Positions 1 to 6,864 of a stretch of DNA of 6,951 nucleotides are shown one piece after another. The position numbers and the translations under genes are program-made. Source of the stretch: Robiginitomaculum sp. GTDB taxonomy: Bacteria > Pseudomonadota > Alphaproteobacteria > Caulobacterales > Maricaulaceae. The notes under the pieces were generated by a model. That model made no database searches and was not told the DNA's origin. It worked only from the letters and a program-made list of their open reading frames with translations. The stretch is taken from NCBI GenBank assembly GCA_027071965.1, contig JALSYJ010000326.1:1-6951 (forward strand). The letters run 5' to 3'. Every line of letters begins with the position of its first letter. The stretch's first letter is position 1.

Positions 1-450
1 AGGCGGGGTAAAGCGATCCAGATCCACGCCATTTTGAATAATGGCAATATCAGATTTATCCAGATCAAGGTCACTTACCAGACGGTCACGACTGGCTTCG
101 TCTACTGCCACAAATTTGCGGATTTGCCGAAAGTTAATCAAGGGAGTTTCAGGCCAGGGCAACAATCCATGACAGATAAACAGTGCCGGAACTTCCAAAA
201 AGGTCAAAAAAGCAGCCCCTGCTGCTGTCATGTGATGGCCGTGAATTATATCAGGAGGAGATATCAACCGGTTCAGATCATCAATAACCTCTATGCCTCT
301 TGCTTGTAATTCTGCGCCGACTGCACCGATTTTGGGGCTGTAGCAAATGGCGCTATGCCCCCGCTTTTGCAAGGCAAGAGCCAGATCGCGCACATACATT
401 TCGGTTCCTGCGCGCGCATCAAGAGTGTGATTTGTGATTAAAATTCGCAT
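1..450 (-). CDS. GT4-type glycosyltransferase, N-terminal part (cut by window edge)
   Basis: This is an open reading frame of 150 codons that runs off the left edge; the ATG is at 450-448 and no stop is reached. I translated it by hand from the reverse strand. It begins MRILITNHTLDARAGTEMYV and has the features of the N-terminal Rossmann half of GT4-type (GT-B fold) glycosyltransferases: a first beta strand (MRILITN), a GTE-MYV loop at residues 15-20, LALALQKRGH at 23-32, an HGHH segment at 70-73, and the interdomain signature NGVDLDRFTP at 140-149. The donor-binding C-terminal half, with the usual E-x7-E motif, lies outside the window, so donor and acceptor cannot be named. The start overlaps the end of the PIG-L-like gene by 13 bp, and no strong Shine-Dalgarno sequence is visible, so translational coupling is likely. 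The role is inferred to be transfer of a sugar onto a surface polysaccharide, glycolipid or small molecule, in the cytoplasm or at the inner membrane. Confidence 0.85.
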   Translation of the reverse strand, partial: MRILITNHTLDARAGTEMYVRDLALALQKRGHSAICYSPKIGAVGAELQARGIEVIDDLNRLISPPDIIHGHHMTAAGAAFLTFLEVPALFICHGLLPWPETPLINFRQIRKFVAVDEASRDRLVSDLDLDKSDIAIIQNGVDLDRFTPP

Positions 451-1232
451 TCTGGCAATTCTGACAGAAGTTCAAGGGCAAAGGCAAGGTGTGGGCGCAA
501 ACGCAATATTTGATCGTATTTATTGCTTTGTACCCGTTGTTCACCGTATTTTTCAAAATACGGCCTGCTGGCTGAATATTTATCAAAATAACAGGCAAGA
601 CTGATTACTGGAAGCAAGATTTCACGGCCATGCACCTTTGGGCCGAATTCCTCTTCCATGGCTTTGGCTTCATCGGCCAACTGGCCGCCTGCGGCTGTAG
701 CATATGCGTTTATGGCTGCGGTTTTGGTCTCAACCTGATCCGGATCCAGATCAAGCACAAGACAATCAGAAATATCAAACCCGTCCAGATCATGAGGATG
801 CCGGGTCAGCGGTATGGCCATTATTTTACCCGAAAACTTGCATGCTCTGGCCGCAGCTATAGTGAGAAAATGACATAAATCATGAACTGGATTATATCCT
901 TCGGCAGCATCTGTTATAATCAGTTCAGGCCGGGCCGCGCACAAACTGCGGCATAGTTTTTGATAAAAATCCAAAAGCCAGACACGATCCTGATTTATCA
1001 ATGCCGAATAAATCCTTGCATCTGGCACGGCCAGTTCATTGCCTGACATGCTCAATCCATTATGCTGCAACAGGCTTGCAGATTGCGACAATCTGGATTT
1101 ACCGGAACTGGCAGAAGCGTCGCTTATATATAAAGCCTCGGCTGCAAAATGTTGCAACAACCCGAAACAGCGCAATTCATGGCCCGGATGGGCAAAAACA
1201 GCGATTGTTTTGGCGGGCTGCCGGAAATTCAT
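438..1232 (-). CDS. Divergent PIG-L/LmbE-like family protein
   Basis: This 264-residue protein resembles the PIG-L/LmbE fold of zinc-dependent N-deacetylases, which act on sugars such as GlcNAc-inositol or on glycolipids. The N-terminus has the beta strand and loop TIAVFAHPGHEL (residues 9-20), where the family normally has AHPDDE. A second histidine-rich motif, EGYNPVHDLCHFL (111-123), sits where the family has its distal HPDH-type motif. The C-terminal RPYFEKYGEQRV segment recalls a subgroup of LmbE-like proteins. In MshB numbering the first Asp of the DD pair is the catalytic base and the second a zinc ligand; here they are Gly17 and His18, so classical deacetylase activity is doubtful. 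I chose the ATG at 1232, 4 bp after the regulator's stop, over an in-frame TTG at 1250, which would add six residues and overlap the regulator. The gene overlaps the glycosyltransferase by 13 bp, suggesting joint work on a glycoconjugate. The substrate is unknown. Confidence 0.75.
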   Translation of the reverse strand: MNFRQPAKTIAVFAHPGHELRCFGLLQHFAAEALYISDASASSGKSRLSQSASLLQHNGLSMSGNELAVPDARIYSALINQDRVWLLDFYQKLCRSLCAARPELIITDAAEGYNPVHDLCHFLTIAAARACKFSGKIMAIPLTRHPHDLDGFDISDCLVLDLDPDQVETKTAAINAYATAAGGQLADEAKAMEEEFGPKVHGREILLPVISLACYFDKYSASRPYFEKYGEQRVQSNKYDQILRLRPHLAFALELLSELPECEF

Positions 1233-1236
1233 GATT

Positions 1237-1719
1237 TCACTTTGGCGCAATAAGCTCTAGCGGTAATTCTGTGGTGTCTTTTACTGAGCGAATTACAATA
1301 CGCGATAAAGCTGTTTGCACCAAGTCCAAGCTTAAAATTTTATCGCGCAAAAAATCATCATAAGTATGCATGTCAGTAGTAACAATACGCAGAACATAAT
1401 CCACTGCACCGGTTACGGTGGCACACTCCAGCACTTCAGGAAGGGCGCTTACTGTCTTTTCAAAAATACGCAGATTGGCCCGGGTTGGACGTTCAAGCTT
1501 CACCTCGGCATAAACTTCAAACGCCAATCCCAGCTTGGTTCTGTTCAAGATGGTAACATTTCGCAAAATTATACCATCTTCCTCAAGACGTTTTACCCGG
1601 CGCCAACAGGGCGAGGAGGACAGGCCTACCTTTGCCGCAATTTCGGCAACAGACAAGCTGGCATCCTCTTGCAAAGTTTTTAGAATTTTGGCATCTATCT
1701 TATCTATCATCTCGGTCAT
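1237..1719 (-). CDS. bkdR: Lrp/AsnC family transcriptional regulator, probable bkd operon activator (BkdR-like)
   Basis: This 160-residue protein has the usual length and layout of the Lrp/AsnC family. The N-terminal winged helix-turn-helix begins IDKIDAKILKTLQED (residues 5-19), and its HTH lies at about 22-45 (LSVAEIAAKVGLSSS, then CWRRVKRLEEDG). A beta linker follows, then a C-terminal RAM/AsnC effector domain at about 65-150, with CATVTGAVDYVLRI in the oligomerisation and ligand-binding region. The gene is divergent from bkdA1 across a 142-bp AT-rich region. P. putida has the same arrangement, and there BkdR, an Lrp homologue, activates bkd in response to branched-chain amino acids. The bkdR name therefore rests on family plus position; a global Lrp or another paralogue is possible. 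The ATG at 1719 has a weak TTGAG ribosome-binding site. An internal ATG at codon 4 cannot be excluded. The PIG-L-like gene follows 4 bp downstream, so the two are probably co-transcribed. Confidence 0.88.
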   Translation of the reverse strand: MTEMIDKIDAKILKTLQEDASLSVAEIAAKVGLSSSPCWRRVKRLEEDGIILRNVTILNRTKLGLAFEVYAEVKLERPTRANLRIFEKTVSALPEVLECATVTGAVDYVLRIVTTDMHTYDDFLRDKILSLDLVQTALSRIVIRSVKDTTELPLELIAPK

Positions 1720-1743
1720 ATTTTTCTCAACTACGGGCTTATA

Positions 1744-1758
1744 TGGAATTTTTTACTA
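1744..1758. promoter_or_regulatory. Candidate Lrp/BkdR binding site
   Basis: The 15 bases TGGAATTTTTTACTA match the E. coli Lrp consensus YAGHAWATTWTDCTR at 13 of 15 positions. The reverse complement matches at 12 of 15. The site overlaps both candidate -10 elements, a position expected for autoregulation of bkdR or control of bkdA1. The consensus is degenerate and AT-rich, so a chance match in AT-rich DNA is quite possible. Confidence 0.35.
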
Positions 1759-1776
1759 TAATGCAGATTTTTTGGG

Positions 1777-1796
1777 ACAAAACAATCCTTTTTTGT
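1777..1796. promoter_or_regulatory. Inverted repeat, possible operator
   Basis: A perfect 6-bp inverted repeat, ACAAAA (1777-1782) and TTTTGT (1791-1796), is separated by 8 bp. The half-sites are centred 14 bp apart, so they would face almost the same side of the helix. It lies between the candidate Lrp-like site and bkdA1. It could be a second regulator contact or simply a product of the AT-rich composition. Nothing else in the sequence supports it. Confidence 0.25.
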
Positions 1797-1861
1797 AATA
1801 ATGATTGGAATACAGGCCAGTGAATCTGCCTTTCAAGTAATAACTGCGCAAGGAAAGTGGA

Positions 1862-3103
1862 ATGAAGCAACAAAAAAACGGAAATAAAACAGGGTTCTTC
1901 GTGCCCGAACCGCCAGCAAGGCCCGGTGAACGCCCGGACTTTTCAAATGTTGACTGCTCGGCACCCGGAGCTGTTCCCATGCCTGCAATTGATTGCGCAG
2001 CACAAAGAACCCATGAATTTGCAGGCGGATTGATTCGTGTCCTTGATGATAAAGGTCATGCCGACGGCCCGTGGGATCCAGAACTTAATACCAATGAGTT
2101 AGTGGAGATGCTGCGCCTGATGGGCCTGACCCGCGCCTATGACGAGCGCATGTTCAAATTACAGCGTCAGGGCAAAATGTCATTTTATATGAAATCGCTG
2201 GGCGAAGAAGCAGTGGCCGTGGCCGCAGCCAAGGCGCTGGACGATGAAGACATGGTATTTCCATCATATCGCCAGCAGGGAATATTATTTGCCCGTGGCA
2301 GAGACATGGTTGATATGATGTGCCATTGCATTTCCAATTCAAAAGATAACCTAAAGGGTCGCCAATTGCCGGTGCACTATACATGGAAGGAGGGGAGTTT
2401 CTTTTCCATTTCCGGTAATCTTTGCACCCAGTTCCCACAAGCGGTGGGCTGGGCAATGGCCAGCGCCGCCAAAGGCGAAAGCGCAATTGCCGCAAGCTGG
2501 ATAGGTGATGGCACCACTGCCGAGGGTGACTTTCACAGCGCGCTTACTCTGGCCAGTGTCTACAAGGCGCCGGTAATTTTGAATGTGGTCAATAATCAAT
2601 GGGCAATTTCCAGCTTTGCCGGAATTGCTGGTGGTGATCAGGCCAGCTTTGCGGCTCGTGGCATTGGCTATGGACTGCCAACATTACGGGTTGATGGTAA
2701 TGATGCTTTGGCCGTTTATGCGGCTACCCAATGGGCAGCAAAACGTGCCAGATCCGGCCTTGGTGCCACTTTGATTGAAACCGTGACCTATCGCGGTGAA
2801 AGTCACTCCACCTCTGATGATCCTGGGAAATACCGCCCCAAGGATGAATGGAAAAGCTGGCCCTTAGGCGATCCGCTAGAGCGGTTAAAAGCTCATCTTA
2901 TCGGCCTTGGTGCATGGAATGAGCAACGCCACGAGGACATGTTGAGCGAACAGGCTGAAACCGTGCGCCTGGCGTATAAGGAAGCGGAGAGCTTTGGAAC
3001 CTTACGCGAAGGGCCGCTTAGTCCAACCGCAAGTATCTTTGATGATGTTTATGTGGAACAGCCCTGGCATATCCGCCGGCAAAGACAAGATCTGGGAGTA
3101 TAA
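1862..3103 (+). CDS. bkdA1: Branched-chain 2-oxoacid dehydrogenase E1 subunit alpha
   Basis: This 413-residue protein is the alpha subunit of the thiamine-diphosphate E1 component. With E1-beta it decarboxylates the 2-oxoacids of valine, leucine and isoleucine and acylates lipoyl-E2 in the cytoplasm. The thiamine-diphosphate/Mg motif is complete, from GDG at 215-217 to NN at 244-245. The phosphorylation-loop motif HSTSDD (315-320) is typical of BCKDH E1-alpha; its first Ser corresponds to the residue that a dedicated kinase modifies in mammals, but no kinase gene is present here. The segments KMSFYMKSLGEEA, LKGRQLP, ISGNL and the C-terminal RRQRQDLGV closely resemble P. putida BkdA1, as does the N-terminal extension (FVPEPPARPGERPDF). 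The length fits the bacterial subunit, near 410 residues. The ATG follows AGGAAAG at 4-bp spacing. The gene is first in a four-gene operon, and E1-beta starts 3 bp after its stop. One small oddity is Glu313 where the mammalian and P. putida loops have Gly. Confidence 0.97.
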   Translation: MKQQKNGNKTGFFVPEPPARPGERPDFSNVDCSAPGAVPMPAIDCAAQRTHEFAGGLIRVLDDKGHADGPWDPELNTNELVEMLRLMGLTRAYDERMFKLQRQGKMSFYMKSLGEEAVAVAAAKALDDEDMVFPSYRQQGILFARGRDMVDMMCHCISNSKDNLKGRQLPVHYTWKEGSFFSISGNLCTQFPQAVGWAMASAAKGESAIAASWIGDGTTAEGDFHSALTLASVYKAPVILNVVNNQWAISSFAGIAGGDQASFAARGIGYGLPTLRVDGNDALAVYAATQWAAKRARSGLGATLIETVTYRGESHSTSDDPGKYRPKDEWKSWPLGDPLERLKAHLIGLGAWNEQRHEDMLSEQAETVRLAYKEAESFGTLREGPLSPTASIFDDVYVEQPWHIRRQRQDLGV

Positions 3104-3106
3104 TCC

Positions 3107-4120
3107 ATGGCCAGAATGACGATGATAAAGGCCATCAATTCAGCCCTGGATGTATTGATGGAAAAAGATGAAACCGTCTGCTCATTCGGTGAGGATGCCG
3201 GATATTTTGGTGGAGTTTTTGGCTGCACTGAGGGCTTGCAGGAAAAATACGGCCTAAACCGGGTATTTGATGCACCGATCAATGAGGCGGCAATTATTGC
3301 CATGGCCATTGGCATGGCCAGCAATGGCTTGCGGCCAGTGGCAGAAATTCAGTTTGCCGATTATATTTTTCCCGGATTTGATCAAATAATTTCCGAGCTG
3401 TCGCGTATTCGCTACCGCACTGCTGGAGCATTTACCACGCCGGTTACAATACGCACTCCGTGTGGCGGCGGTATTTATGGCGGTCAGACCCATTCCATGT
3501 CTCCAGAGGCATTTTTCACCCATATTCCGGGCATACGTGTTGTTATGCCATCCAACCCCTATGATGCCAAAGGCATGTTAATTGCCTCCGTTGAGTGTGA
3601 TGATCCGGTGATCTTTTTTGAACCTAAAAGATTATATAACGGCCCGTTTGATGGTGATCCGCATAAACCGGCCCTGGCCTGGTCGTCCCATGAAAAGGGC
3701 GAAGTGCCAAAGGGTCATTATACGGTAGATATAAACAAGGCTGAGATTGTCCAAGGCGGGTCAGAGCTAACTATCTTAGCCTATGGAACCATGGTGCATG
3801 TGGCTAAAGAATCAGCTCGTCTTGCCAATGTTGATGCTGAAGTAATCGATCTTCGCACACTGATCCCCTATGATATAAAGACCATTGCCAAATCAGTAAA
3901 CAAAACCGGCAGATGTGTAGTATTGCACGAGGCACCAAGGACATCGGGTTTTGGGGCGGAGTTAATTGCACAGATTCAAGAAGACTGTTTTTATGCACTT
4001 GAAGCGCCGATAGTACGGGTTACTGGCTGGGATACACCATATCCCCACGCCCATGAATGGGCGTATTTCCCGGGGCAAGAACGGGTGATGCGGGCAATTA
4101 AACAAGTGTTGGAGAATTAA
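3107..4120 (+). CDS. bkdA2: Branched-chain 2-oxoacid dehydrogenase E1 subunit beta
   Basis: This 337-residue transketolase-type beta subunit pairs with E1-alpha to form the alpha2beta2 decarboxylase. The N-terminal pyrimidine-binding domain includes FGEDAGYFGGVFG (27-39), then RVFDAPINEAAI, in which Glu60 is the conserved acid that activates the thiamine ring. The core has QFADYIFPGFDQI, the TIRTPCGGGIYGGQTHS loop and IPGIRVVMPSNPYDAKG. The C-terminal transketolase-C domain starts near residue 215 (LTILAYGTMVHVA) and contains EVIDLRTLIPYD and the HEAPRTSGFGAE segment. GGVFG and GGGIYGGQTHS separate it from typical pyruvate dehydrogenase E1-beta and favour BCKDH. The ATG at 3107 lies 3 bp after the E1-alpha stop and 8 bp after GGGAG at 3094-3098. 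Two further Met codons (4 and 6) are less well spaced from that site. Confidence 0.97.
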   Translation: MARMTMIKAINSALDVLMEKDETVCSFGEDAGYFGGVFGCTEGLQEKYGLNRVFDAPINEAAIIAMAIGMASNGLRPVAEIQFADYIFPGFDQIISELSRIRYRTAGAFTTPVTIRTPCGGGIYGGQTHSMSPEAFFTHIPGIRVVMPSNPYDAKGMLIASVECDDPVIFFEPKRLYNGPFDGDPHKPALAWSSHEKGEVPKGHYTVDINKAEIVQGGSELTILAYGTMVHVAKESARLANVDAEVIDLRTLIPYDIKTIAKSVNKTGRCVVLHEAPRTSGFGAELIAQIQEDCFYALEAPIVRVTGWDTPYPHAHEWAYFPGQERVMRAIKQVLEN

Positions 4121-4123
4121 GCC

Positions 4124-5368
4124 ATGGGACAGGTTAAGTTCAAAATGCCAGATGTTGGCGAGGGTGTGGTCGAGGCAGAGATTGTTGAATGGCATGTCAA
4201 AGTCGGCCAAAAGGTCAAAGAAGACGATACTCTGGTCGATGTTATGACCGATAAGGCTACAGTTGAAATTCCGGCACCAACTTCCGGGGTGATCAGCGCA
4301 CTTAATGGCGAGCCGGGTGATGTATTGGCCGTTGGTTCGGTACTATTGGTGATCGATACCGAAGGCGGCGAGGTTGCTGGGAAAAAAGCCCCAGAACCTG
4401 CTCCGGTATCAAATCCAGAGCCAGAACCTGAGCCTAAAACAGAAACGGCAAAACCCGCTGCACCAGTGGCCACACCGGTAATAACACCGATAGCAACCCC
4501 CAACAACGCCAAACCACTTGCTTCTCCGGCGGTACGAAAGCGGGCGCTTGAACAGGATATTGACCTGGCCCAAATTCCCGGCTCCGGCCCGGCAGGACGG
4601 ATCAGTCATCAGGATCTGGATGATTTTATTGCCAGCGGTGGCCGTATGGCTGTCACAGGCCCACAAAGACAAAAGCGTGAGGGGCAAACCTCACACAGAG
4701 TCATTGGTTTGCGCCGCAAAATCGCCCAAAATTTAAGCGCCTCAAAACGCAATATTCCGCACTTTTCCTATGTGGAAGAGATTGAGATGGGTGCACTGGA
4801 GGATTTACGTAAACATCTGAATGACAACCGCAAGCATAATCAGGTCAAGCTAAACCCTCTGCCATTTTTAGGGCTGGCATTGATCAAGGTATTGCCGGAA
4901 TTTGTTCAGGCCAATGCTCATTTTGATGGCGAGACTCTCATCCAGTTTTCACCAATACATTTAGGCGTGGCTACCGCCACCCCAAATGGTTTGATGGTGG
5001 CAGTGGTGCGCCATGCGGAAAGCATGGATATTTGGACATTGGCGGCCGAGATCGCCCGTGTCACCAAGGCTGCCCGCGAGGGTAAAGCCAGCAAGGAAGA
5101 GCTAACCGGCTCGACGATTACCATTACCTCTTTGGGGGCGTTGGGCGGCATCGCTTCAACGCCGGTGATCAATGCACCGGAAACCGCAATTATCGGGGTC
5201 AATAAACTGACCGAAAAACTGGTGCTGGATCGCGGCAATGTGGTGCCGCGAAAAGTAATGAATTTATCAAGCAGCTTTGATCATCGGGTAGTTGACGGTT
5301 TTGATGCTGCCAAAATGATCAGAGAAGTGAAAGTCGCGTTGGAAAATCCCGCAACTTTGTTTATGTGA
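4124..5368 (+). CDS. bkdB: Dihydrolipoyl acyltransferase E2 of the branched-chain 2-oxoacid dehydrogenase complex
   Basis: This 414-residue protein is the structural core of the complex; it carries acyl groups on lipoate and transfers them to CoA. There is one lipoyl domain (about 1-78), with the target lysine Lys44 in the motif TDKATVEI. A mobile linker rich in Ala, Pro and Glu follows (about 87-130, with EPEPEPK and repeated TP pairs). The peripheral subunit-binding domain is at about 132-169 (SPAVRKRALEQ, then GSGPAGRISHQDL), where E1 or E3 docks. The catalytic domain runs from about 190 to the end, with the active-site motif DHRVVDG giving His387 and Asp391. A single lipoyl domain is typical of E2 from BCKDH complexes. 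The ATG has GGAGA at 4111-4115, 8 bp upstream, and starts 3 bp after the E1-beta stop. Sequence alone would also allow a 2-oxoglutarate or pyruvate E2, but the neighbouring BCKDH-type E1 and E3 decide the assignment. Confidence 0.95.
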   Translation: MGQVKFKMPDVGEGVVEAEIVEWHVKVGQKVKEDDTLVDVMTDKATVEIPAPTSGVISALNGEPGDVLAVGSVLLVIDTEGGEVAGKKAPEPAPVSNPEPEPEPKTETAKPAAPVATPVITPIATPNNAKPLASPAVRKRALEQDIDLAQIPGSGPAGRISHQDLDDFIASGGRMAVTGPQRQKREGQTSHRVIGLRRKIAQNLSASKRNIPHFSYVEEIEMGALEDLRKHLNDNRKHNQVKLNPLPFLGLALIKVLPEFVQANAHFDGETLIQFSPIHLGVATATPNGLMVAVVRHAESMDIWTLAAEIARVTKAAREGKASKEELTGSTITITSLGALGGIASTPVINAPETAIIGVNKLTEKLVLDRGNVVPRKVMNLSSSFDHRVVDGFDAAKMIREVKVALENPATLFM

Positions 5369-5375
5369 GCAAACA

Positions 5376-6779
5376 ATGAAAAACTTAAAGACTAAAATCC
5401 TGATCGTTGGTGGTGGGCCAGCCGGATATCCGTGTGCGATTCGTGCCGGACAGCTTGGTATGGACGTGGTGCTTGTTGATGCCAGTGGTCTTGGCGGTAC
5501 TTGCCTTAATCGCGGCTGTATTCCGTCGAAAGCCTATATTCATGCGGCGGGCAGATTGGAAGAAATTACTGCCCACGCAAAAGAGTCAGCGATGGGTATT
5601 TCCTGCGCCGAGCCAAAACTGGACATGGCGGGTCTCAAAAGCTGGAAAGATCAATTAGTTGGCAAATTAACCGGCGGCATTGGCATGTTGCTAAAGGCGG
5701 CTGGCGTAAATGTCCTACACGGACACGCAAACTTTAGCGATGCCAAAACCTGTGTAGTTAAACTGGCCGATGGTGGGACACAGCAAATTACTGCCGAACA
5801 CGTGGTTTTGGCCACCGGCTCCACCGAAACTGAATTGCCATTTTTACCGTTTTCCGATCGCGTGCTTTCTTCGACCAGTGCGCTGGAATTAGAAACCTTG
5901 CCAAAATCATTGGCCGTAGTTGGTGCAGGTTATATCGGGCTGGAATTAGGCATTGCCTTTGCCAAATTGGGGTCCAAGGTAACATTTGTCGAAGCCTTAG
6001 ATACCATTTTGCCGCAATATGATGCCGAGATGACCAGACCAATTAAACGTTGGCTCAAAACCCACAAAGTTGATTTACATTTATCAGCCAAAGCCAAAGG
6101 CGTAAACAAAGACGGTCTGGTTTTCACCGACAAATCCGGCACTGAGCAAACCATCGCCGCCGAGAAAATCTTGATCGCCGTTGGGCGTAAACCTAATACC
6201 ACCGGCTTTGGTTTAGAGAACATGGCCATAGATATGGACGGAGACTTTATTGCGGTTGATGATCAATGTCGTACTGCCATGCGCAATGTCTGGGCAATAG
6301 GCGATGTGGTGGGCGAGCCAATGCTGGCTCACAAGGGCACTGCCCAGGGCGAAATGGTCGCCGAAATTATTGCTGGCAAAAAACGTAAATTTGACCCGGC
6401 AGCTATTGCTGCGGTTTGCTTTACCGAGCCGGAAATAGTTGGCGTTGGCTTAACCCCGGATGAAGCCAAAACTGCTGGCGAAAAGGTAATAACCGGCAAA
6501 TTTCCATTGGCGGCATTGGGCAAGGCTTTGGCCATGCAAAGCGGCACTGATGGCGGTTTTGTGCGAGTAACCGCAAGACAATCCGATCATGTCATTTTAG
6601 GTATTCATGCGGTTGGCGCCCATGTGGCGGAGCTGTCCGGTGAATTTGCTTTGGCCCTGGAAATGGGTGCACGGCTTGAAGACATTGCCGGAACTATTCA
6701 TGTGCATCCAACCTTGAGCGAAGGATTTGCCGAAAGCGCTTTGGCTGCTTTGGGCCATCCAATTCACATCAAGGCGTAA
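5376..6779 (+). CDS. lpdV: Dihydrolipoyl dehydrogenase E3 of the bkd operon (LPD-Val type)
   Basis: This 467-residue flavoprotein reoxidises the dihydrolipoyl group of E2 with NAD+. The FAD-binding motif GGGPAG is at 12-17. The redox disulfide Cys43-Cys48 is in GGTCLNRGCIPSK. The NAD-binding motif GAGYIG is at 183-188, and the second FAD motif AIGDV begins at 307. The C-terminal interface domain holds the His444-Glu449 pair in HPTLSE, which is contributed to the partner subunit's active site. The stretches MLAHKGTAQGEMVAEIIAGK and FDPAAIAAVCFTEPE closely resemble LpdV of P. putida, an E3 dedicated to the branched-chain complex. Asp35 stands where the adenosine-ribose-binding Glu is common, a conservative change. 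The ATG is 7 bp after the E2 stop with only a weak GTGAG, so translation probably depends on ribosomes finishing E2. It is the last gene of the operon. Confidence 0.96.
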   Translation: MKNLKTKILIVGGGPAGYPCAIRAGQLGMDVVLVDASGLGGTCLNRGCIPSKAYIHAAGRLEEITAHAKESAMGISCAEPKLDMAGLKSWKDQLVGKLTGGIGMLLKAAGVNVLHGHANFSDAKTCVVKLADGGTQQITAEHVVLATGSTETELPFLPFSDRVLSSTSALELETLPKSLAVVGAGYIGLELGIAFAKLGSKVTFVEALDTILPQYDAEMTRPIKRWLKTHKVDLHLSAKAKGVNKDGLVFTDKSGTEQTIAAEKILIAVGRKPNTTGFGLENMAIDMDGDFIAVDDQCRTAMRNVWAIGDVVGEPMLAHKGTAQGEMVAEIIAGKKRKFDPAAIAAVCFTEPEIVGVGLTPDEAKTAGEKVITGKFPLAALGKALAMQSGTDGGFVRVTARQSDHVILGIHAVGAHVAELSGEFALALEMGARLEDIAGTIHVHPTLSEGFAESALAALGHPIHIKA

Positions 6780-6810
6780 ATTTCTATTTCGGTTGGGTGA
6801 TATCCACTGT

Positions 6811-6830
6811 CAAAGGACTTGCGCCCTTTG
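6811..6830 (+). terminator. Weak hairpin after lpdV, possible terminator or processing site
   Basis: CAAAGG (6811-6816) and CCTTTG (6825-6830) form a perfect 6-bp stem with an 8-base loop, 32 bp after the lpdV stop. No run of T follows, so it does not meet the usual picture of an intrinsic terminator. It may stabilise the 3' end of the bkd transcript, or transcription may read into the tRNA and be trimmed there. Confidence 0.2.
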
Positions 6831-6847
6831 TCATGCGGGGTTATATC
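6819..6847 (+). promoter_or_regulatory. Candidate tRNA promoter
   Basis: TTGCGC (6819-6824) and TATATC (6842-6847) are separated by exactly 17 bp. The extended -10, GTTATATC, matches the Caulobacter housekeeping consensus GCTANAWC, quoted from memory, at 7 of 8 positions. Transcription would start near 6854, about 11 bp before the mature tRNA. The -35 matches TTGACA only in its first three bases. It overlaps the weak hairpin at 6811-6830. Confidence 0.4.
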
Positions 6848-6864
6848 CCCCGAACTTTAGGTTA

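Larger units (their letters stand above)
1720..1861. promoter_or_regulatory. Divergent bkdR/bkdA1 promoter and operator region
   Basis: This is 142 bp of AT-rich sequence between the divergent regulator and bkdA1, with no supported gene. A perfect TATAAT lies on the plus strand at 1757-1762, and TATAGT lies on the minus strand at 1760-1755, so the two candidate -10 elements overlap. No good -35 sits 17 bp upstream of the plus-strand TATAAT, which fits an activator-dependent promoter. A second plus-strand possibility is an extended -10, TGTAATAAT (1794-1802), with TTGGGA at 1772-1777 and a long 19-bp spacer. The bkdA1 ribosome-binding site AGGAAAG is at 1851-1857. That both promoters lie here is close to certain from gene orientation; the exact elements are guesses by eye. 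Confidence 0.6.

Noticed and set aside
34..309. Plus-strand frame of 91 codons opposite the glycosyltransferase
   Set aside because: The minus-strand reading gives a clear GT4 N-terminal domain; the plus-strand frame shows no family features.
1233..1250. Upstream TTG start for the PIG-L-like gene, adding six residues
   Set aside because: The ATG at 1232 directly precedes the conserved beta strand and sits 4 bp after the regulator's stop; the TTG would overlap the regulator and adds no conserved sequence.
1756..1980. Minus-strand frame of 74 codons covering the bkd promoter region and the start of E1-alpha
   Set aside because: It would run through the divergent promoter and opposite the conserved E1-alpha N-terminus, and its translation resembles no known protein.
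2791..2818. Glu313 in place of Gly in the E1-alpha phosphorylation loop as a loss-of-function change
   Set aside because: The catalytically important HSTSDD motif is intact, and I believe Glu at this site occurs in other alphaproteobacterial sequences, so it looks like ordinary variation.
4117..4512. Antisense frame of 131 codons rich in Gly, Ser, Thr and Ala opposite the E2 gene
   Set aside because: It lies wholly opposite the E2 lipoyl domain and Ala/Pro linker; the low-complexity composition is the mirror of that linker, and no ribosome-binding site or family resemblance is seen.
1862..6779. Pyruvate, acetoin or 2-oxoglutarate dehydrogenase operon
   Set aside because: E1-alpha has the BCKDH-type HSTSDD loop and N-terminal extension, E3 resembles LpdV, and the divergent Lrp-type gene matches the bkd arrangement; a 2-oxoglutarate E1 would also be one long chain.
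6836..6852. CGGGG/CCCCG hairpin as a terminator before the tRNA
   Set aside because: The stem is only 5 bp with a 7-base loop and no following T run, and it overlaps the candidate -10 of the tRNA promoter.
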